Source: a virus. Taken from it: DNA of 64,000 bases. Below, piece after piece: positions 28,513-35,964 of the stretch; the stretch's first letter is position 1, and each line of letters starts with the position of its first letter. The position numbers were made by a program, and so were the translations under genes. Location: positions 35,045 to 99,044 of IMG/VR virus record IMGVR_UViG_3300044825_000698. One strand, written 5' to 3'. The notes under the pieces are model-generated. The model had not been told where the DNA came from. It searched no databases and saw only the letters and a program-made list of their open reading frames with translations.

Positions 28513-29835
28513 TTAGCCCGTGATAACGACTCGGTATGAGTTGGTTGCCGGTGCGGATGAGAATGAAACAGTCACGGTGTTAGTCGTCGAACGAGCAACA
28601 TCAGTGAAAACAGTGTCGTAAGTTGCTACGTCGTACACCTGAACAAGTACGTCACGAGTACCGAGGTTGTGGGTAATCGTGAAGGACGTAGCCGAGTTGT
28701 CACCGATGGTCTTGGCCGCAACTCGGGCCAGAACCGGGGTGCTGGTATCAAACCCAGCGGTGGTATCGGCCAAGTTGGTACGGGCGCTGGCGGCGGTCGA
28801 AGCGCCAGTACCACCGTCGGCAACCGCAACGTCAGTACCATTCCACACACCTGTGGTGATGGTTCCTAGTGTGGTGATCGATGCCTGACCAACATAGGTG
28901 CTGGCAATGTCGATGCTGTCAGCGTTGGAAACAATACGGTCGGCGGTTCCGACGACATCAATAGTGTTGCCAGCCTTAGTAAGACCATTACCAGCAATAC
29001 TCTGACCAGCCGCTGAGAACTGAACAAAGGTCAGGTTGGTTGTGCCGACAGTAATTGGGCTGTCGTTGGTGGTGAGAATCCATCCCGAATCCGACCAGGT
29101 GTCGCCTTCCTCAACGAAAGTGAACATCCCAGGCGTTACTTTAGTGCTGGTATTGGCATCGTCAGAACGGGTAAGGACGAAAACTGATCCAGCATCACCG
29201 GAGTGGGTTACAGTGTAAATACCGTTGTAGGGGGCATTAGAACTTGTTTCGTTCTTGATAAGAACCCGCTCGTTGTCACCAATCAATACGTTGTCAACAC
29301 TCAGGGCACCGTTGGCCGAGGCAGTGATGACGTTGGATGAGTAGGTGTAAGCGGGAAGGGCCGCATTGGTGGCGGCACGAACCGATGCCTTGACATCGAG
29401 TCCTTGACGGGCACCGTCTACATACGCCTTGTTGGCTACGTCAAGATCAGCCGAGGGGGATGCGGCTTGGAAACGACTGTTGGCATCACGAAGTACCAGT
29501 GTATTGGCGGTATTTGAGGCAGTGGCGTTGTCAAGTTTGGTCTTGTCCGCGCCAGTCATCAAGCCAGATGCGCCAGCGGCAACTACGTCAGCGACCGCTA
29601 GAGATACCGTACCGTTTGATTCAGACGAGGTGAGGGCTGTCGTAGTGGAGGAAACGGCATGAACAACCTTGCGCCAGGCGCTACCGGTGTACCACTTGAG
29701 CACCTTCTCCGTGCTGTTATAGATAAGACGACCTTCAAAGTTACCGGTGTTGGGATCGCTACCTACAACTTCAAACCGGCCATTTAGAATCTGGTTCTGG
29801 ACCAGGTCTAGATTAGACAAATACCTTGTCGCCAT
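28513..29835 (-). CDS. Tail fibre protein
   Basis: 440 aa. N-terminus LVQNQILNGRFEVVGSDPN then GRLIYNSTEKVLKWYTGSAW; the middle carries repeats common in long fibres (DVANKAYVDGARQGLDVKASVRAAT, residues about 132-155), and the C-terminal region GITHNLGTRDV-like (ITHNLGTRDVLVQVYD) is a beta domain. Such proteins are common in phages of aquatic bacteria as fibre shafts that carry the tip adhesins. Confidence 0.8.
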   Translation of the reverse strand: MATRYLSNLDLVQNQILNGRFEVVGSDPNTGNFEGRLIYNSTEKVLKWYTGSAWRKVVHAVSSTTTALTSSESNGTVSLAVADVVAAGASGLMTGADKTKLDNATASNTANTLVLRDANSRFQAASPSADLDVANKAYVDGARQGLDVKASVRAATNAALPAYTYSSNVITASANGALSVDNVLIGDNERVLIKNETSSNAPYNGIYTVTHSGDAGSVFVLTRSDDANTSTKVTPGMFTFVEEGDTWSDSGWILTTNDSPITVGTTNLTFVQFSAAGQSIAGNGLTKAGNTIDVVGTADRIVSNADSIDIASTYVGQASITTLGTITTGVWNGTDVAVADGGTGASTAASARTNLADTTAGFDTSTPVLARVAAKTIGDNSATSFTITHNLGTRDVLVQVYDVATYDTVFTDVARSTTNTVTVSFSSAPATNSYRVVITG

Positions 29836-29844
29836 TTTTACCCC

Positions 29845-30165
29845 TTAGGAAAGATAGACAGAACCAGAAAACGGTGCGGAGAAACTTATTGTGATCTGCT
29901 GGGGTCCAGAATATGTAACGTCTCCGTGCACAATGTCACCCGTAGATGACACAATGCTTACTGCTGGATTATAACTCAAATTATGATTTACAATCCAAGT
30001 TGCTGATGGGCTTGATTGGATATGCGTGTAACTTTGGGCAGAACCACCACCGCCACCACCGCCCCCACCAGGTTCAACAATTGTTGTAGTGTTTATTGGG
30101 CGGGTAACAGTAACGGTGCTCCGTGGACGACGTGTCGTCACCTCGACAGAGGAACACTGGGTCAT
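29845..30165 (-). CDS. Small fibre-associated protein
   Basis: 106 aa. Thr/Val-rich N-terminus with a glycine run (about residues 33-41), then a domain resembling the C-terminal domain of the neighbouring fibre (WIVNHNLSYNPAVSIVSSTG; compare ITHNLGTRDVLVQVYD). Probably a shorter paralogue of that tip domain. Confidence 0.6.
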   Translation of the reverse strand: MTQCSSVEVTTRRPRSTVTVTRPINTTTIVEPGGGGGGGGGSAQSYTHIQSSPSATWIVNHNLSYNPAVSIVSSTGDIVHGDVTYSGPQQITISFSAPFSGSVYLS

Positions 30166-30908
30166 GCTGGCATCACCGAAATAGATTCTTCAACCACAAT
30201 TACGCCCGAAGCCAGGCAGGTCCAATCACCACTGTTATCCTGGACAAACATGTCATACCGGTGCTCTCCAGCAGGGACTGTATTCAAATTAGAAATGTGT
30301 AGTGTAATTGAACTATCTTGGTTTTCGGTAATGTACCCACGACGATTACCAGTGAGAGCACCAATAGTTGCGTCAGATGGAGCAGGTGGTGCGTACCACC
30401 GGATATCAAGAACAGTTGTCCCACCTGTGTTCTTGGCCTGCATGTAGGCGTTTTGAACGTCAATAACGTCGCCGTTCTCGTCTTTCCAAGTGAAAGTACG
30501 ATAGAAGTCCTCGTATTGCTTGAAGCGCAGTTCCATATAGTCGGATTCCTCTAGTGGGGTGTACGTATCCAACGCCGACACAACTAGTGTGCCCTTTGCT
30601 ACAGGTTTTGTTACATTTACTGTTCCAGTATACAACGACCGTGTAGGTATAACGGCGACGACATCAAACTCAAGATCACCCTCGGGCAAATCGTAAGTGT
30701 CTTCCTCAGACAGGTAAATAACGATGCCACCTTCTGAGGTGATCTTTGTGGCGAACTCTTTACGAGTGACCTCGCCGGTCTTGACTACACCCCAAGCATC
30801 AATAGGCTTCTGAACACGCCGTGAGACTTTGTCTTTGACAATAATCAACCGTTCCCACGGCAAACCTTTAGTAGCGTGGTACTTTAATGTCGATACTGAG
30901 TGTGTCAT
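30162..30908 (-). CDS. Fibre/baseplate-region structural protein
   Basis: 248 aa from the ATG chosen here (MTHSVSTLKYHATKGLPWE); an in-frame GTG/TTG extension upstream would cross the terminator. Beta-rich domains with a WKDENGDVIDVQNAYMQAK segment that resembles small immunoglobulin-like or fibre-support proteins. A TAGAAT box seven bases before the ATG could serve leaderless translation; a GAGAG is the only SD-like sequence. First gene of the fibre operon. Confidence 0.65.
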   Translation of the reverse strand: MTHSVSTLKYHATKGLPWERLIIVKDKVSRRVQKPIDAWGVVKTGEVTRKEFATKITSEGGIVIYLSEEDTYDLPEGDLEFDVVAVIPTRSLYTGTVNVTKPVAKGTLVVSALDTYTPLEESDYMELRFKQYEDFYRTFTWKDENGDVIDVQNAYMQAKNTGGTTVLDIRWYAPPAPSDATIGALTGNRRGYITENQDSSITLHISNLNTVPAGEHRYDMFVQDNSGDWTCLASGVIVVEESISVMPA

Positions 30909-30934
30909 GCTCTCTATTCTATCGCAAATATAAT

Positions 30935-30966
30935 ATGGGTGGACCACCCGCAGGCAGTCCACCCAT
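30935..30966 (-). terminator. Terminator between lysis and fibre operons
   Basis: Perfect 10-bp stem ATGGGTGGAC / GTCCACCCAT with a 12-base loop, followed on the minus strand by ATTATATTT. It separates the lysis genes (upstream) from the fibre operon (downstream), whose own promoter-like TAGAAT lies just beyond. Confidence 0.75.
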
Positions 30967-30984
30967 CAAGAGCACTCGGGTGTA

Positions 30985-31239
30985 TTATACACCAGTTTTA
31001 GTACTACGTGCCTTTCGGGCTGGTTTCTCCAGGTTGGTGACCCGCTCGTCGATGCGGTCAACCTTCCCATCAAGACGATCAACCTTACCGTCCACTCGAT
31101 CCATCTTCCCTTCGACCCGCCTTAGTATGGCCATATTCTGACCATGTTGCTCGGTGTTACGACGGTCAAATCGAAATAGGAGCCACATAAGGGGGCCACT
31201 GATAAGGGCCACAATGACGGGGATGTACACGGGGTCCAT
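30985..31239 (-). CDS. Membrane-anchored coiled-coil lysis-cassette protein
   Basis: 84 aa. N-terminal membrane helix (PVYIPVIVALISGPLMWLLF), the dipeptide-like FRFDRRN, then a strict heptad coiled coil (MDRVDGKVDRLDGKVDRIDERV) and basic tail. Matches the DUF2746-type proteins encoded next to actinophage endolysins (recalled, not verified). It likely assists holin function or lysis timing. Starts one base into the endolysin stop. Confidence 0.7.
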   Translation of the reverse strand: MDPVYIPVIVALISGPLMWLLFRFDRRNTEQHGQNMAILRRVEGKMDRVDGKVDRLDGKVDRIDERVTNLEKPARKARSTKTGV

Positions 31240-32051
31240 TAGAACATCTTGTCCCAGGTGATGGGGCCGACTACACCGTCAGCCTTAAGACCATTGGCGG
31301 TCTGCCAAGCCTTAACTGCCTCATCAGTCTTGGGACCGAAGTCCCCGTCGTCCTTCAACCCGACAATAACCTGTACTAGGCGAACTGCGTCACCCTTAGA
31401 ACCTAACTTAAGGGGGGTTCCTGGGTACTTGAATTCAAGCACGCCAGAAGGTGTCGAGGCCGAAGCCGGGGGAGCGCCAGCGGGAGCGACGTAGGGCTTA
31501 CCATCGGGCTTGGAATCACCAAGGCAATACTGCCAGTGCCACGCCTCAAACTCCTTCGACTGACGGTTATCAGTCTGAAGGTAGAAGCCCCACTTAGGAG
31601 CGTTCACGCACATCCAGTCGAAGCAGGCCCCACCCATGGAAGTAAGTTTTCCGTTTACCTCGTAACCGAGGTCAATAGCCAGTCCCCAACCATGATTGGA
31701 ACCCTTGGTGCCGGTAGGGTCTGGGGCGGCTGACGGGGCCTTACCAGGCTTCAGATACCAGGTTTTACCTTCATATTGCCGGGTTACCTGGGGCTTACGG
31801 CCCTGATCGGTAGTTGTGTAGCGATCCATGAACATCTGCAACTGACCTTCAAAAGACCGGTAGTCACCGACGTTACGCAGTTTGAAACCTGCGGCCAAGG
31901 CGGCGTCATAGAGTTTGTTAAACTCTTCGGCCACTGGCAAATACATCCGTCCACCAGTCTTGACCTTGCCAAGAACAGATTCAGGCAATTGGCCATTCTT
32001 GTACTGCCTAAGGGCAGTGGGGACGACCAGTTTCATGTACGGAAGGCTCAT
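31239..32051 (-). CDS. Endolysin: VanY-type D,D-carboxypeptidase/peptidase with PG-binding domain
   Basis: 270 aa. VanY/peptidase M15 domain with LRNVGDYRSFEGQ, zinc ligands in SNHGWGLAIDL (SxHxxGxAxD, about 118-128) and EAWHWQY (about 170). A Pro/Ala-rich linker (about 189-203) precedes a PG_binding_1 domain (LKLGSKGDAVRLVQVIVGL, DGDFGPKTDEAVKAWQ). Cleaves cross-links or stem peptides of the host wall at lysis. Upstream GAGG and a CGATAGAAT box, also found before 30908, suggest a shared promoter type. Confidence 0.9.
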   Translation of the reverse strand: MSLPYMKLVVPTALRQYKNGQLPESVLGKVKTGGRMYLPVAEEFNKLYDAALAAGFKLRNVGDYRSFEGQLQMFMDRYTTTDQGRKPQVTRQYEGKTWYLKPGKAPSAAPDPTGTKGSNHGWGLAIDLGYEVNGKLTSMGGACFDWMCVNAPKWGFYLQTDNRQSKEFEAWHWQYCLGDSKPDGKPYVAPAGAPPASASTPSGVLEFKYPGTPLKLGSKGDAVRLVQVIVGLKDDGDFGPKTDEAVKAWQTANGLKADGVVGPITWDKMF

Positions 32052-32127
32052 GCTTCAACCACCTCGCTTGTTGGTGCCTATATTCTATCGTAAGCGTTGT
32101 TGAGTATGGTACAAATTATGATTTTGT

Positions 32128-32286
32128 TTACTTAGTTACCACGAGTGTAACCCGATAGGCGTTCTGCCCGACAAGATCAACAGCAGTGACGGTGATACGA
32201 GACCAGCCCTCGGCTTTGGCACGATTGACGGCTTGAGTGCGGGCGTCGTGCATCATGGGGGTATTGATCGTGTAATTAAGGACCAT
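32128..32286 (-). CDS. Small protein downstream of tRNA, leaderless
   Basis: 52 aa: a segment MHDARTQAVNRAKAEGWSRI followed by two beta strands (TVTAVDL, AYRVTLVVTK). No SD; TGGTACAAT lies six bases before the ATG, just at the tRNA 3' end. Likely a small alpha/beta protein; function unknown. Confidence 0.5.
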   Translation of the reverse strand: MVLNYTINTPMMHDARTQAVNRAKAEGWSRITVTAVDLVGQNAYRVTLVVTK

Positions 32287-32292
32287 ATTATG

Positions 32293-32301
32293 ATTGTACC
32301 A
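32293..32301 (-). promoter_or_regulatory. Extended -10 of the 32128 gene
   Basis: TGGTACAAT, six bases before the start codon. The TTCAAC of the tRNA T-loop lies 18 bp further upstream and could act as a weak -35. Confidence 0.4.
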
Positions 32302-32302
32302 G

Positions 32303-32376
32303 TGCCGGGTACGGGAGTTGAACCCGTCTACGGGTGTTTATAAGACACTTTGCGTCAACCGGACGCATCACCCGGC
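32303..32376 (-). tRNA. tRNA-Ile (anticodon UAU)
   Basis: A 74-nt cloverleaf is readable on the minus strand: acceptor GCCGGGT/ACCCGGC, D-arm TGCG...CGCA with GG in the loop, anticodon loop CTTATAA (anticodon TAT) on a GTGT/ACAC stem, T-arm ACGGG-TTCAACT-CCCGT, discriminator A, no encoded CCA. Positions 8-9 are GA instead of the usual T-start, and there is one A-C mismatch at the base of the anticodon stem. UAU decodes AUA only, a rare codon in GC-rich actinobacteria; the left arm of this phage is less GC-rich. Confidence 0.85.
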
Positions 32377-32381
32377 GTGTC

Positions 32382-32960
32382 TTACTTGGCTATAGCGTAT
32401 ATAGCAAACTGCCAGTGCCACTTGGCTACGACTGGCCAGGTTATCTGTGTGTCCGGATCAGTCCAAGATGTCATATTTGTGTTATTCGGGATCTTATCGA
32501 AGTAATCCACTAGGTTGGTAAACCCGAACCTCTCCATCATGTCCCACACCCGTTGATGATGACAGTTCCAGTGGTGCGTGGCTCCATCCCAGAACTCACC
32601 TTCACGCTCAGGCTGGTAGTTGTGTTCTTGGTGTTCCAAGGTAGATAGGACCATGTGCCAGGGTTCCTGGCCGTCTTTCCATCGCTGGATGGTCTTAATG
32701 ATGTCGGGGCCGACTACCAGGATCGGTGCGCCAGGCTTAGCAATGCGGCGCATATCAAGCATAAAGTCAGGAACAGAGCGCCAGTCAATATGTTCGATGA
32801 CATGCCCGAGATAAATGGCGTCAAAATGATCGTCAGGAAAAGGATACGGTTCACCCGGCTTAACGACAACATCTGGCCTCGTCGTCGGACTTTGCCAAAC
32901 ATCGCAATTCACCCAACCTTGTGCGTAATGGGTTCCACACCCAGCATTTAGAAGATTCAC
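32382..32960 (-). CDS. Class I SAM-dependent methyltransferase
   Basis: 192 aa from a GTG overlapping the previous stop (GTGA). SAM motif NLLNAGCGTHYAQGWVNCDV, acidic residue at the end of strand 2, FDAIYLGHVIEHI (motif after strand 4, with H-V-I-E-H like Methyltransf_11 proteins) and LVVGPD. The end GFTNL..YF is consistent with the lid. Substrate unknown; neighbour of a PhyH-type oxygenase suggests small-molecule or glycan modification. Confidence 0.85.
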   Translation of the reverse strand: MNLLNAGCGTHYAQGWVNCDVWQSPTTRPDVVVKPGEPYPFPDDHFDAIYLGHVIEHIDWRSVPDFMLDMRRIAKPGAPILVVGPDIIKTIQRWKDGQEPWHMVLSTLEHQEHNYQPEREGEFWDGATHHWNCHHQRVWDMMERFGFTNLVDYFDKIPNNTNMTSWTDPDTQITWPVVAKWHWQFAIYAIAK

Positions 32961-33736
32961 TTGTAATAAAGCCCCAGGTTCGTCTCCAGTGGAAAGTACC
33001 ACCCTCCACCTGGTTGACGCAAGGCTTTAGGCATATCTTGACGATGGTGAATACCTGAGTAGTGAGCGATGAGCGACTTGCGTTGCATACCTGGCACATT
33101 GGGCTTAGAACCACGATGCATCAGTCGTCCGTGCCACACCAGAACGTCACCACGGCTGGGCAAATGTGACACCACGTTGTTACCCCTCTTGATGATCTCT
33201 TCTTCAAATACCGGGGTAAGGATGCGCTCCGAGAACTTGGGCCAACGATGATCCCGCTCGTCAGGGTTAAGTGCTGACAGTATCTTCTCTCTGGTTACCT
33301 GAGGCCAACGGTGGGAACCAGGAATGTACTGAAATGGTCCAGAATCAGGATGGATGTCATCAAGAGCGATCCATACTGCGGCGTAGTAGTCACCGACGTT
33401 AGGTGGGTTTAGGTATGAATCCTGGTGCCAGTTGCGTTCTGTGCTTTGCCACCCGGTTAGGTTGAGATGGAGGCCCGCTGGTTCGCTGATCAGGGACTCC
33501 AGCAGATTGGCCAGAGGTGCCCAGGTCAGGATGTTCATCAATTCAGGATGGCGGGTATACGGAATAGGGTCGGGCCATCCCATAGGGCGATCAGCGTTTT
33601 CCCGTAGCCAACATTCCTCGTACGCAATCATCAGGTCTTCTGGTAAGAAGTCCTTCATGATGACAAAGCCGTCGTCGTTCCAGTCCATCTTGGACGCACT
33701 GGGGGCTGGTATTGTCAGACTCTCAAATGTGGGCAT
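32957..33736 (-). CDS. Phytanoyl-CoA dioxygenase (PhyH)-family oxygenase
   Basis: 259 aa. Fe(II) ligands H104-x-D106 (NWHQDSYLN) and H207 (RLMHRGSKPN), 2OG-binding Arg around 219. FQYIPGSHRWPQ (about 136-145) is the PhyH signature PGSH. ATG at 33736 has GAGGAG five bases upstream; an earlier GTG lacks spacing. Third 2OG oxygenase of the left arm; its product is the neighbour of a methyltransferase in a two-gene overlap. Confidence 0.85.
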   Translation of the reverse strand: MPTFESLTIPAPSASKMDWNDDGFVIMKDFLPEDLMIAYEECWLRENADRPMGWPDPIPYTRHPELMNILTWAPLANLLESLISEPAGLHLNLTGWQSTERNWHQDSYLNPPNVGDYYAAVWIALDDIHPDSGPFQYIPGSHRWPQVTREKILSALNPDERDHRWPKFSERILTPVFEEEIIKRGNNVVSHLPSRGDVLVWHGRLMHRGSKPNVPGMQRKSLIAHYSGIHHRQDMPKALRQPGGGWYFPLETNLGLYYK

Positions 33737-33738
33737 AG

Positions 33739-33840
33739 TCACTCCTCAGGTTTTATGGTATCTGGTGAGCCAGCGATGCGCTTTGACCACTTGGCTTCCA
33801 GCCGTTTCCTGGGGATCGAGGGTTGTTTTCGGGAGTCCAT
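33739..33840 (-). CDS. Very small basic protein
   Basis: 33 aa (starts MDSRKQPSIPRKRLEAKWSK). AGG eight bases before the ATG, and its stop TGA is placed two bases before the PhyH start with the SD inside its last codons, a translational-coupling arrangement. May act only as a leader peptide. Confidence 0.4.
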   Translation of the reverse strand: MDSRKQPSIPRKRLEAKWSKRIAGSPDTIKPEE

Positions 33841-33873
33841 CTTCTTACCTAGTTGACGGACTTCCCCCACCCG

Positions 33874-34113
33874 TTACTCGCCTTCTTGGAAGGACTTGTT
33901 GATCTCATCGGCATCTAGTGCGCCGTCCTTCAGGTACGCCTGAGCGAGAGATTCAACAACAGCGGCCACGCCACCGATGCCCGCCATGAGGGCGGCTTTC
34001 CACAATTCGACACCAGCGAGAGCACCGGCACCGACGACACCTAGCGCCGAAGCGGCAAACTTAGCAAGGATACGAGTGGCGATTGATTGCATACTGAGAA
34101 CATTATAACCCAT
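33874..34113 (-). CDS. Holin-like membrane protein
   Basis: 79 aa (72 aa if started at the internal ATG 34092). Two hydrophobic segments (FAASALGVVGAGALAGV and AALMAGIGGVAAVVESLA) separated by a short turn with E and W, then a soluble tail (LKDGALDADEINKSFQEGE). It resembles r1t-type actinophage holins. GGAGG lies too close to the first ATG, so the dual start is worth noting, as dual starts control holin timing in other phages. Confidence 0.6.
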   Translation of the reverse strand: MGYNVLSMQSIATRILAKFAASALGVVGAGALAGVELWKAALMAGIGGVAAVVESLAQAYLKDGALDADEINKSFQEGE

Positions 34114-34140
34114 GTCCTCCAGTATAGGTGCTTTTTATAT

Positions 34141-34359
34141 TTATTGTTTACGCCACACTGAAGGAGAGTGGTTGTATTCAATGTTCACTCTCTCTTCTTC
34201 CGAATCATAGATTCGGTAAACAGGAACGCAGGGGTCATGCCCTTCATCCATGTATTCCTCTTCTTCTTCGGTCATGGGAAGGCCGTCATGGATGGCGCAA
34301 ACCCTCGGCCCAATCCATCCCTTTTCCATGCCGTATGATACCCAGTCGTGGTACTCCAT
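34141..34359 (-). CDS. Conserved actinophage small acidic protein
   Basis: 72 aa. Starts MEYHDWVSYGMEKGWIGPRV then CAIHDGLPMTEEEEEYMDEG and PCVPVYRIYDSEEE. This W.SYG.E.GW....C..HDGLP.TE.EE signature recurs in actinophages and their hosts as an unnamed small protein. No SD; TATCCT seven bases before the ATG fits leaderless translation. Function unknown. Confidence 0.7.
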   Translation of the reverse strand: MEYHDWVSYGMEKGWIGPRVCAIHDGLPMTEEEEEYMDEGHDPCVPVYRIYDSEEERVNIEYNHSPSVWRKQ

Positions 34360-34391
34360 GAACGTGAGGATACCGACTCCTATTGACTACG

Positions 34392-34568
34392 TCAACTATC
34401 TTCGTCCGAATCTTCTGGCAAGGCTGTTCCAAGGAAATGTAAACCTAAAGCACCTATGAATGTCCATGTAGCCAACTTAAGAGTCTGACCAGTCAGTGTG
34501 TACAGGACTAGCAGGGTTCCGCATACGGTCCATATTTGAGCATGTACTTCTTTAATAAACTTCATCAT
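34392..34568 (-). CDS. Small two-TM membrane protein
   Basis: 58 aa. Hydrophobic stretches IWTVCGTLLVLYTLTG and LATWTFIGALGLHFLGTAL with an acidic C-terminus (PEDSDEDS). The start overlaps the stop of the PA14 protein gene (ATGA). Could be a second holin/antiholin or a membrane partner for the surface proteins. Confidence 0.55.
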   Translation of the reverse strand: MMKFIKEVHAQIWTVCGTLLVLYTLTGQTLKLATWTFIGALGLHFLGTALPEDSDEDS

Positions 34569-35950
34569 TTGACCTTTCGGGGAGATGGAGATGGCAACAA
34601 AAAGGTTGCCGCTGTTACGACGATAAGAACTCGACGTGTCTTGACTGGCACTTTGGAATCAAGTGGTATATACGAGTCAAATTGACCACCAAATATGTTT
34701 ACAGCCTCTTCAAATGCCTTCTTAACTTCAGGAGGTGCTGATGACAAAGCAACCGCTAGTTGTTCCGCTTCCTCGTCGGTCAAATCCGCAGAAGCGATGT
34801 CCTCTATCAATGAGGCAATTTCATCCTCACTGAGATCCTGTAGATCTTCTGGGCTTACGCTTGTCAGGTACTCGACAAGTTCGCTCGCAGTTGGGACCTC
34901 AGGAAGGGTGGGTGGAGTCGAATCGTTCGCAGTAGGGGCAGTCGAATCCGCAGTCGGTGCATCTACAGGTTCCGAGGTCACAGCATCTGTGGAGGCAGTA
35001 TCCCCATTGTTCGCAGATGTGTCGGAGGGAGACTCGGTTGAGTCCTCGGGAGCAGAAGGGGCACTGGGAGTCGGAGCATCTGAAGGTTCCGGGGTCTCCA
35101 CTTCGGGAGTCGAGGGCGTCGAGGAGGGCGTCGATACTTCCGTAGACGGCGGTTCCGTCTCCTCCACTGGAACTGTCTCCTCCACCGGAGGTTGAGTTTC
35201 CGCTGGTGGTTCCGGTGTCGGAGGAATCATGACAGGCGCAGTCACTGGAGGAACAGTGGTAGTAGGCATCGTCGTCGGGGGTGTGGATTCCGTAGTTGGC
35301 GGCCATGTTTCCTCCGGTTGAGTAGTGGTGGTGGTCTCTTCAACTATTGTAGTCGTAGTCGTGGTTGTACTAGTTGTTGTAGTGGTAGTAGTTGTCGTAG
35401 TAGTGACAGGTGTAGTTTGGGTGTACCACGATTCGGGGATAAAACCCCAGCCCGGAGCGGTGTAGTACAGGAGGTAAGACGTTGCCCCACCACCGTTTTC
35501 ATAAACATACGCCTCTAATTGTTTCGGCTCGCCATTAGAGAAATCAACATCGGCGGTCTGGCCACACCCACCACCACGGTCGTACCAGTCATTAATAACT
35601 AGTACTCCATCTAGGTACAACCGGAACCCATCGTCAGAATTAGCGCAGACGTAATAAGTCTGGGCTGTGGGGGCAGATAACCACCCGGTGTACTTGACGA
35701 TTACCCCATCGCTACGACCACTATCTAGAACTTCCCCGCCACCCCAGTCGTGTGCGATCTGTGTAAGGGTGCCCGATGAAAGCACTGGTGATTCAGACGT
35801 AGGCATGTCTGGGGATTCTCCCCATGATGCGTAAGTTTGATAAACCAAGCCAGAGGAGTTACTCTCCGCTTCAACTCCGGGTGCGAACCAAGCAATACCT
35901 AATGTAACAATGAACATTAGGCGAGCCAGCACCAGTATGTTACGGCGCAT
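34565..35950 (-). CDS. Secreted PA14-domain surface protein
   Basis: 461 aa. N-terminal signal peptide (RRNILVLARLMFIVTLGIAW, cleavage near VEA). Residues about 33-180 form a PA14-like carbohydrate-binding domain (WGGGEVLDSGRSDGVIVKYTGW, NSDDGFRLYLDGVLVINDWYD, GGGATSYLLYYTAPG). A 170-residue Thr/Pro/Glu mucin-like stalk follows (TTTTTTT runs), then an acidic helical part (about 345-430) and a C-terminal hydrophobic segment near 440-452 (VLIVVTAATFLLP). Probably displayed on the host surface rather than packed in the virion. Good SD; directly downstream of the LPXTG gene. Confidence 0.75.
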   Translation of the reverse strand: MRRNILVLARLMFIVTLGIAWFAPGVEAESNSSGLVYQTYASWGESPDMPTSESPVLSSGTLTQIAHDWGGGEVLDSGRSDGVIVKYTGWLSAPTAQTYYVCANSDDGFRLYLDGVLVINDWYDRGGGCGQTADVDFSNGEPKQLEAYVYENGGGATSYLLYYTAPGWGFIPESWYTQTTPVTTTTTTTTTTTSTTTTTTTIVEETTTTTQPEETWPPTTESTPPTTMPTTTVPPVTAPVMIPPTPEPPAETQPPVEETVPVEETEPPSTEVSTPSSTPSTPEVETPEPSDAPTPSAPSAPEDSTESPSDTSANNGDTASTDAVTSEPVDAPTADSTAPTANDSTPPTLPEVPTASELVEYLTSVSPEDLQDLSEDEIASLIEDIASADLTDEEAEQLAVALSSAPPEVKKAFEEAVNIFGGQFDSYIPLDSKVPVKTRRVLIVVTAATFLLPSPSPRKVK

Positions 35951-35964
35951 GTACGCTCCTCTGT

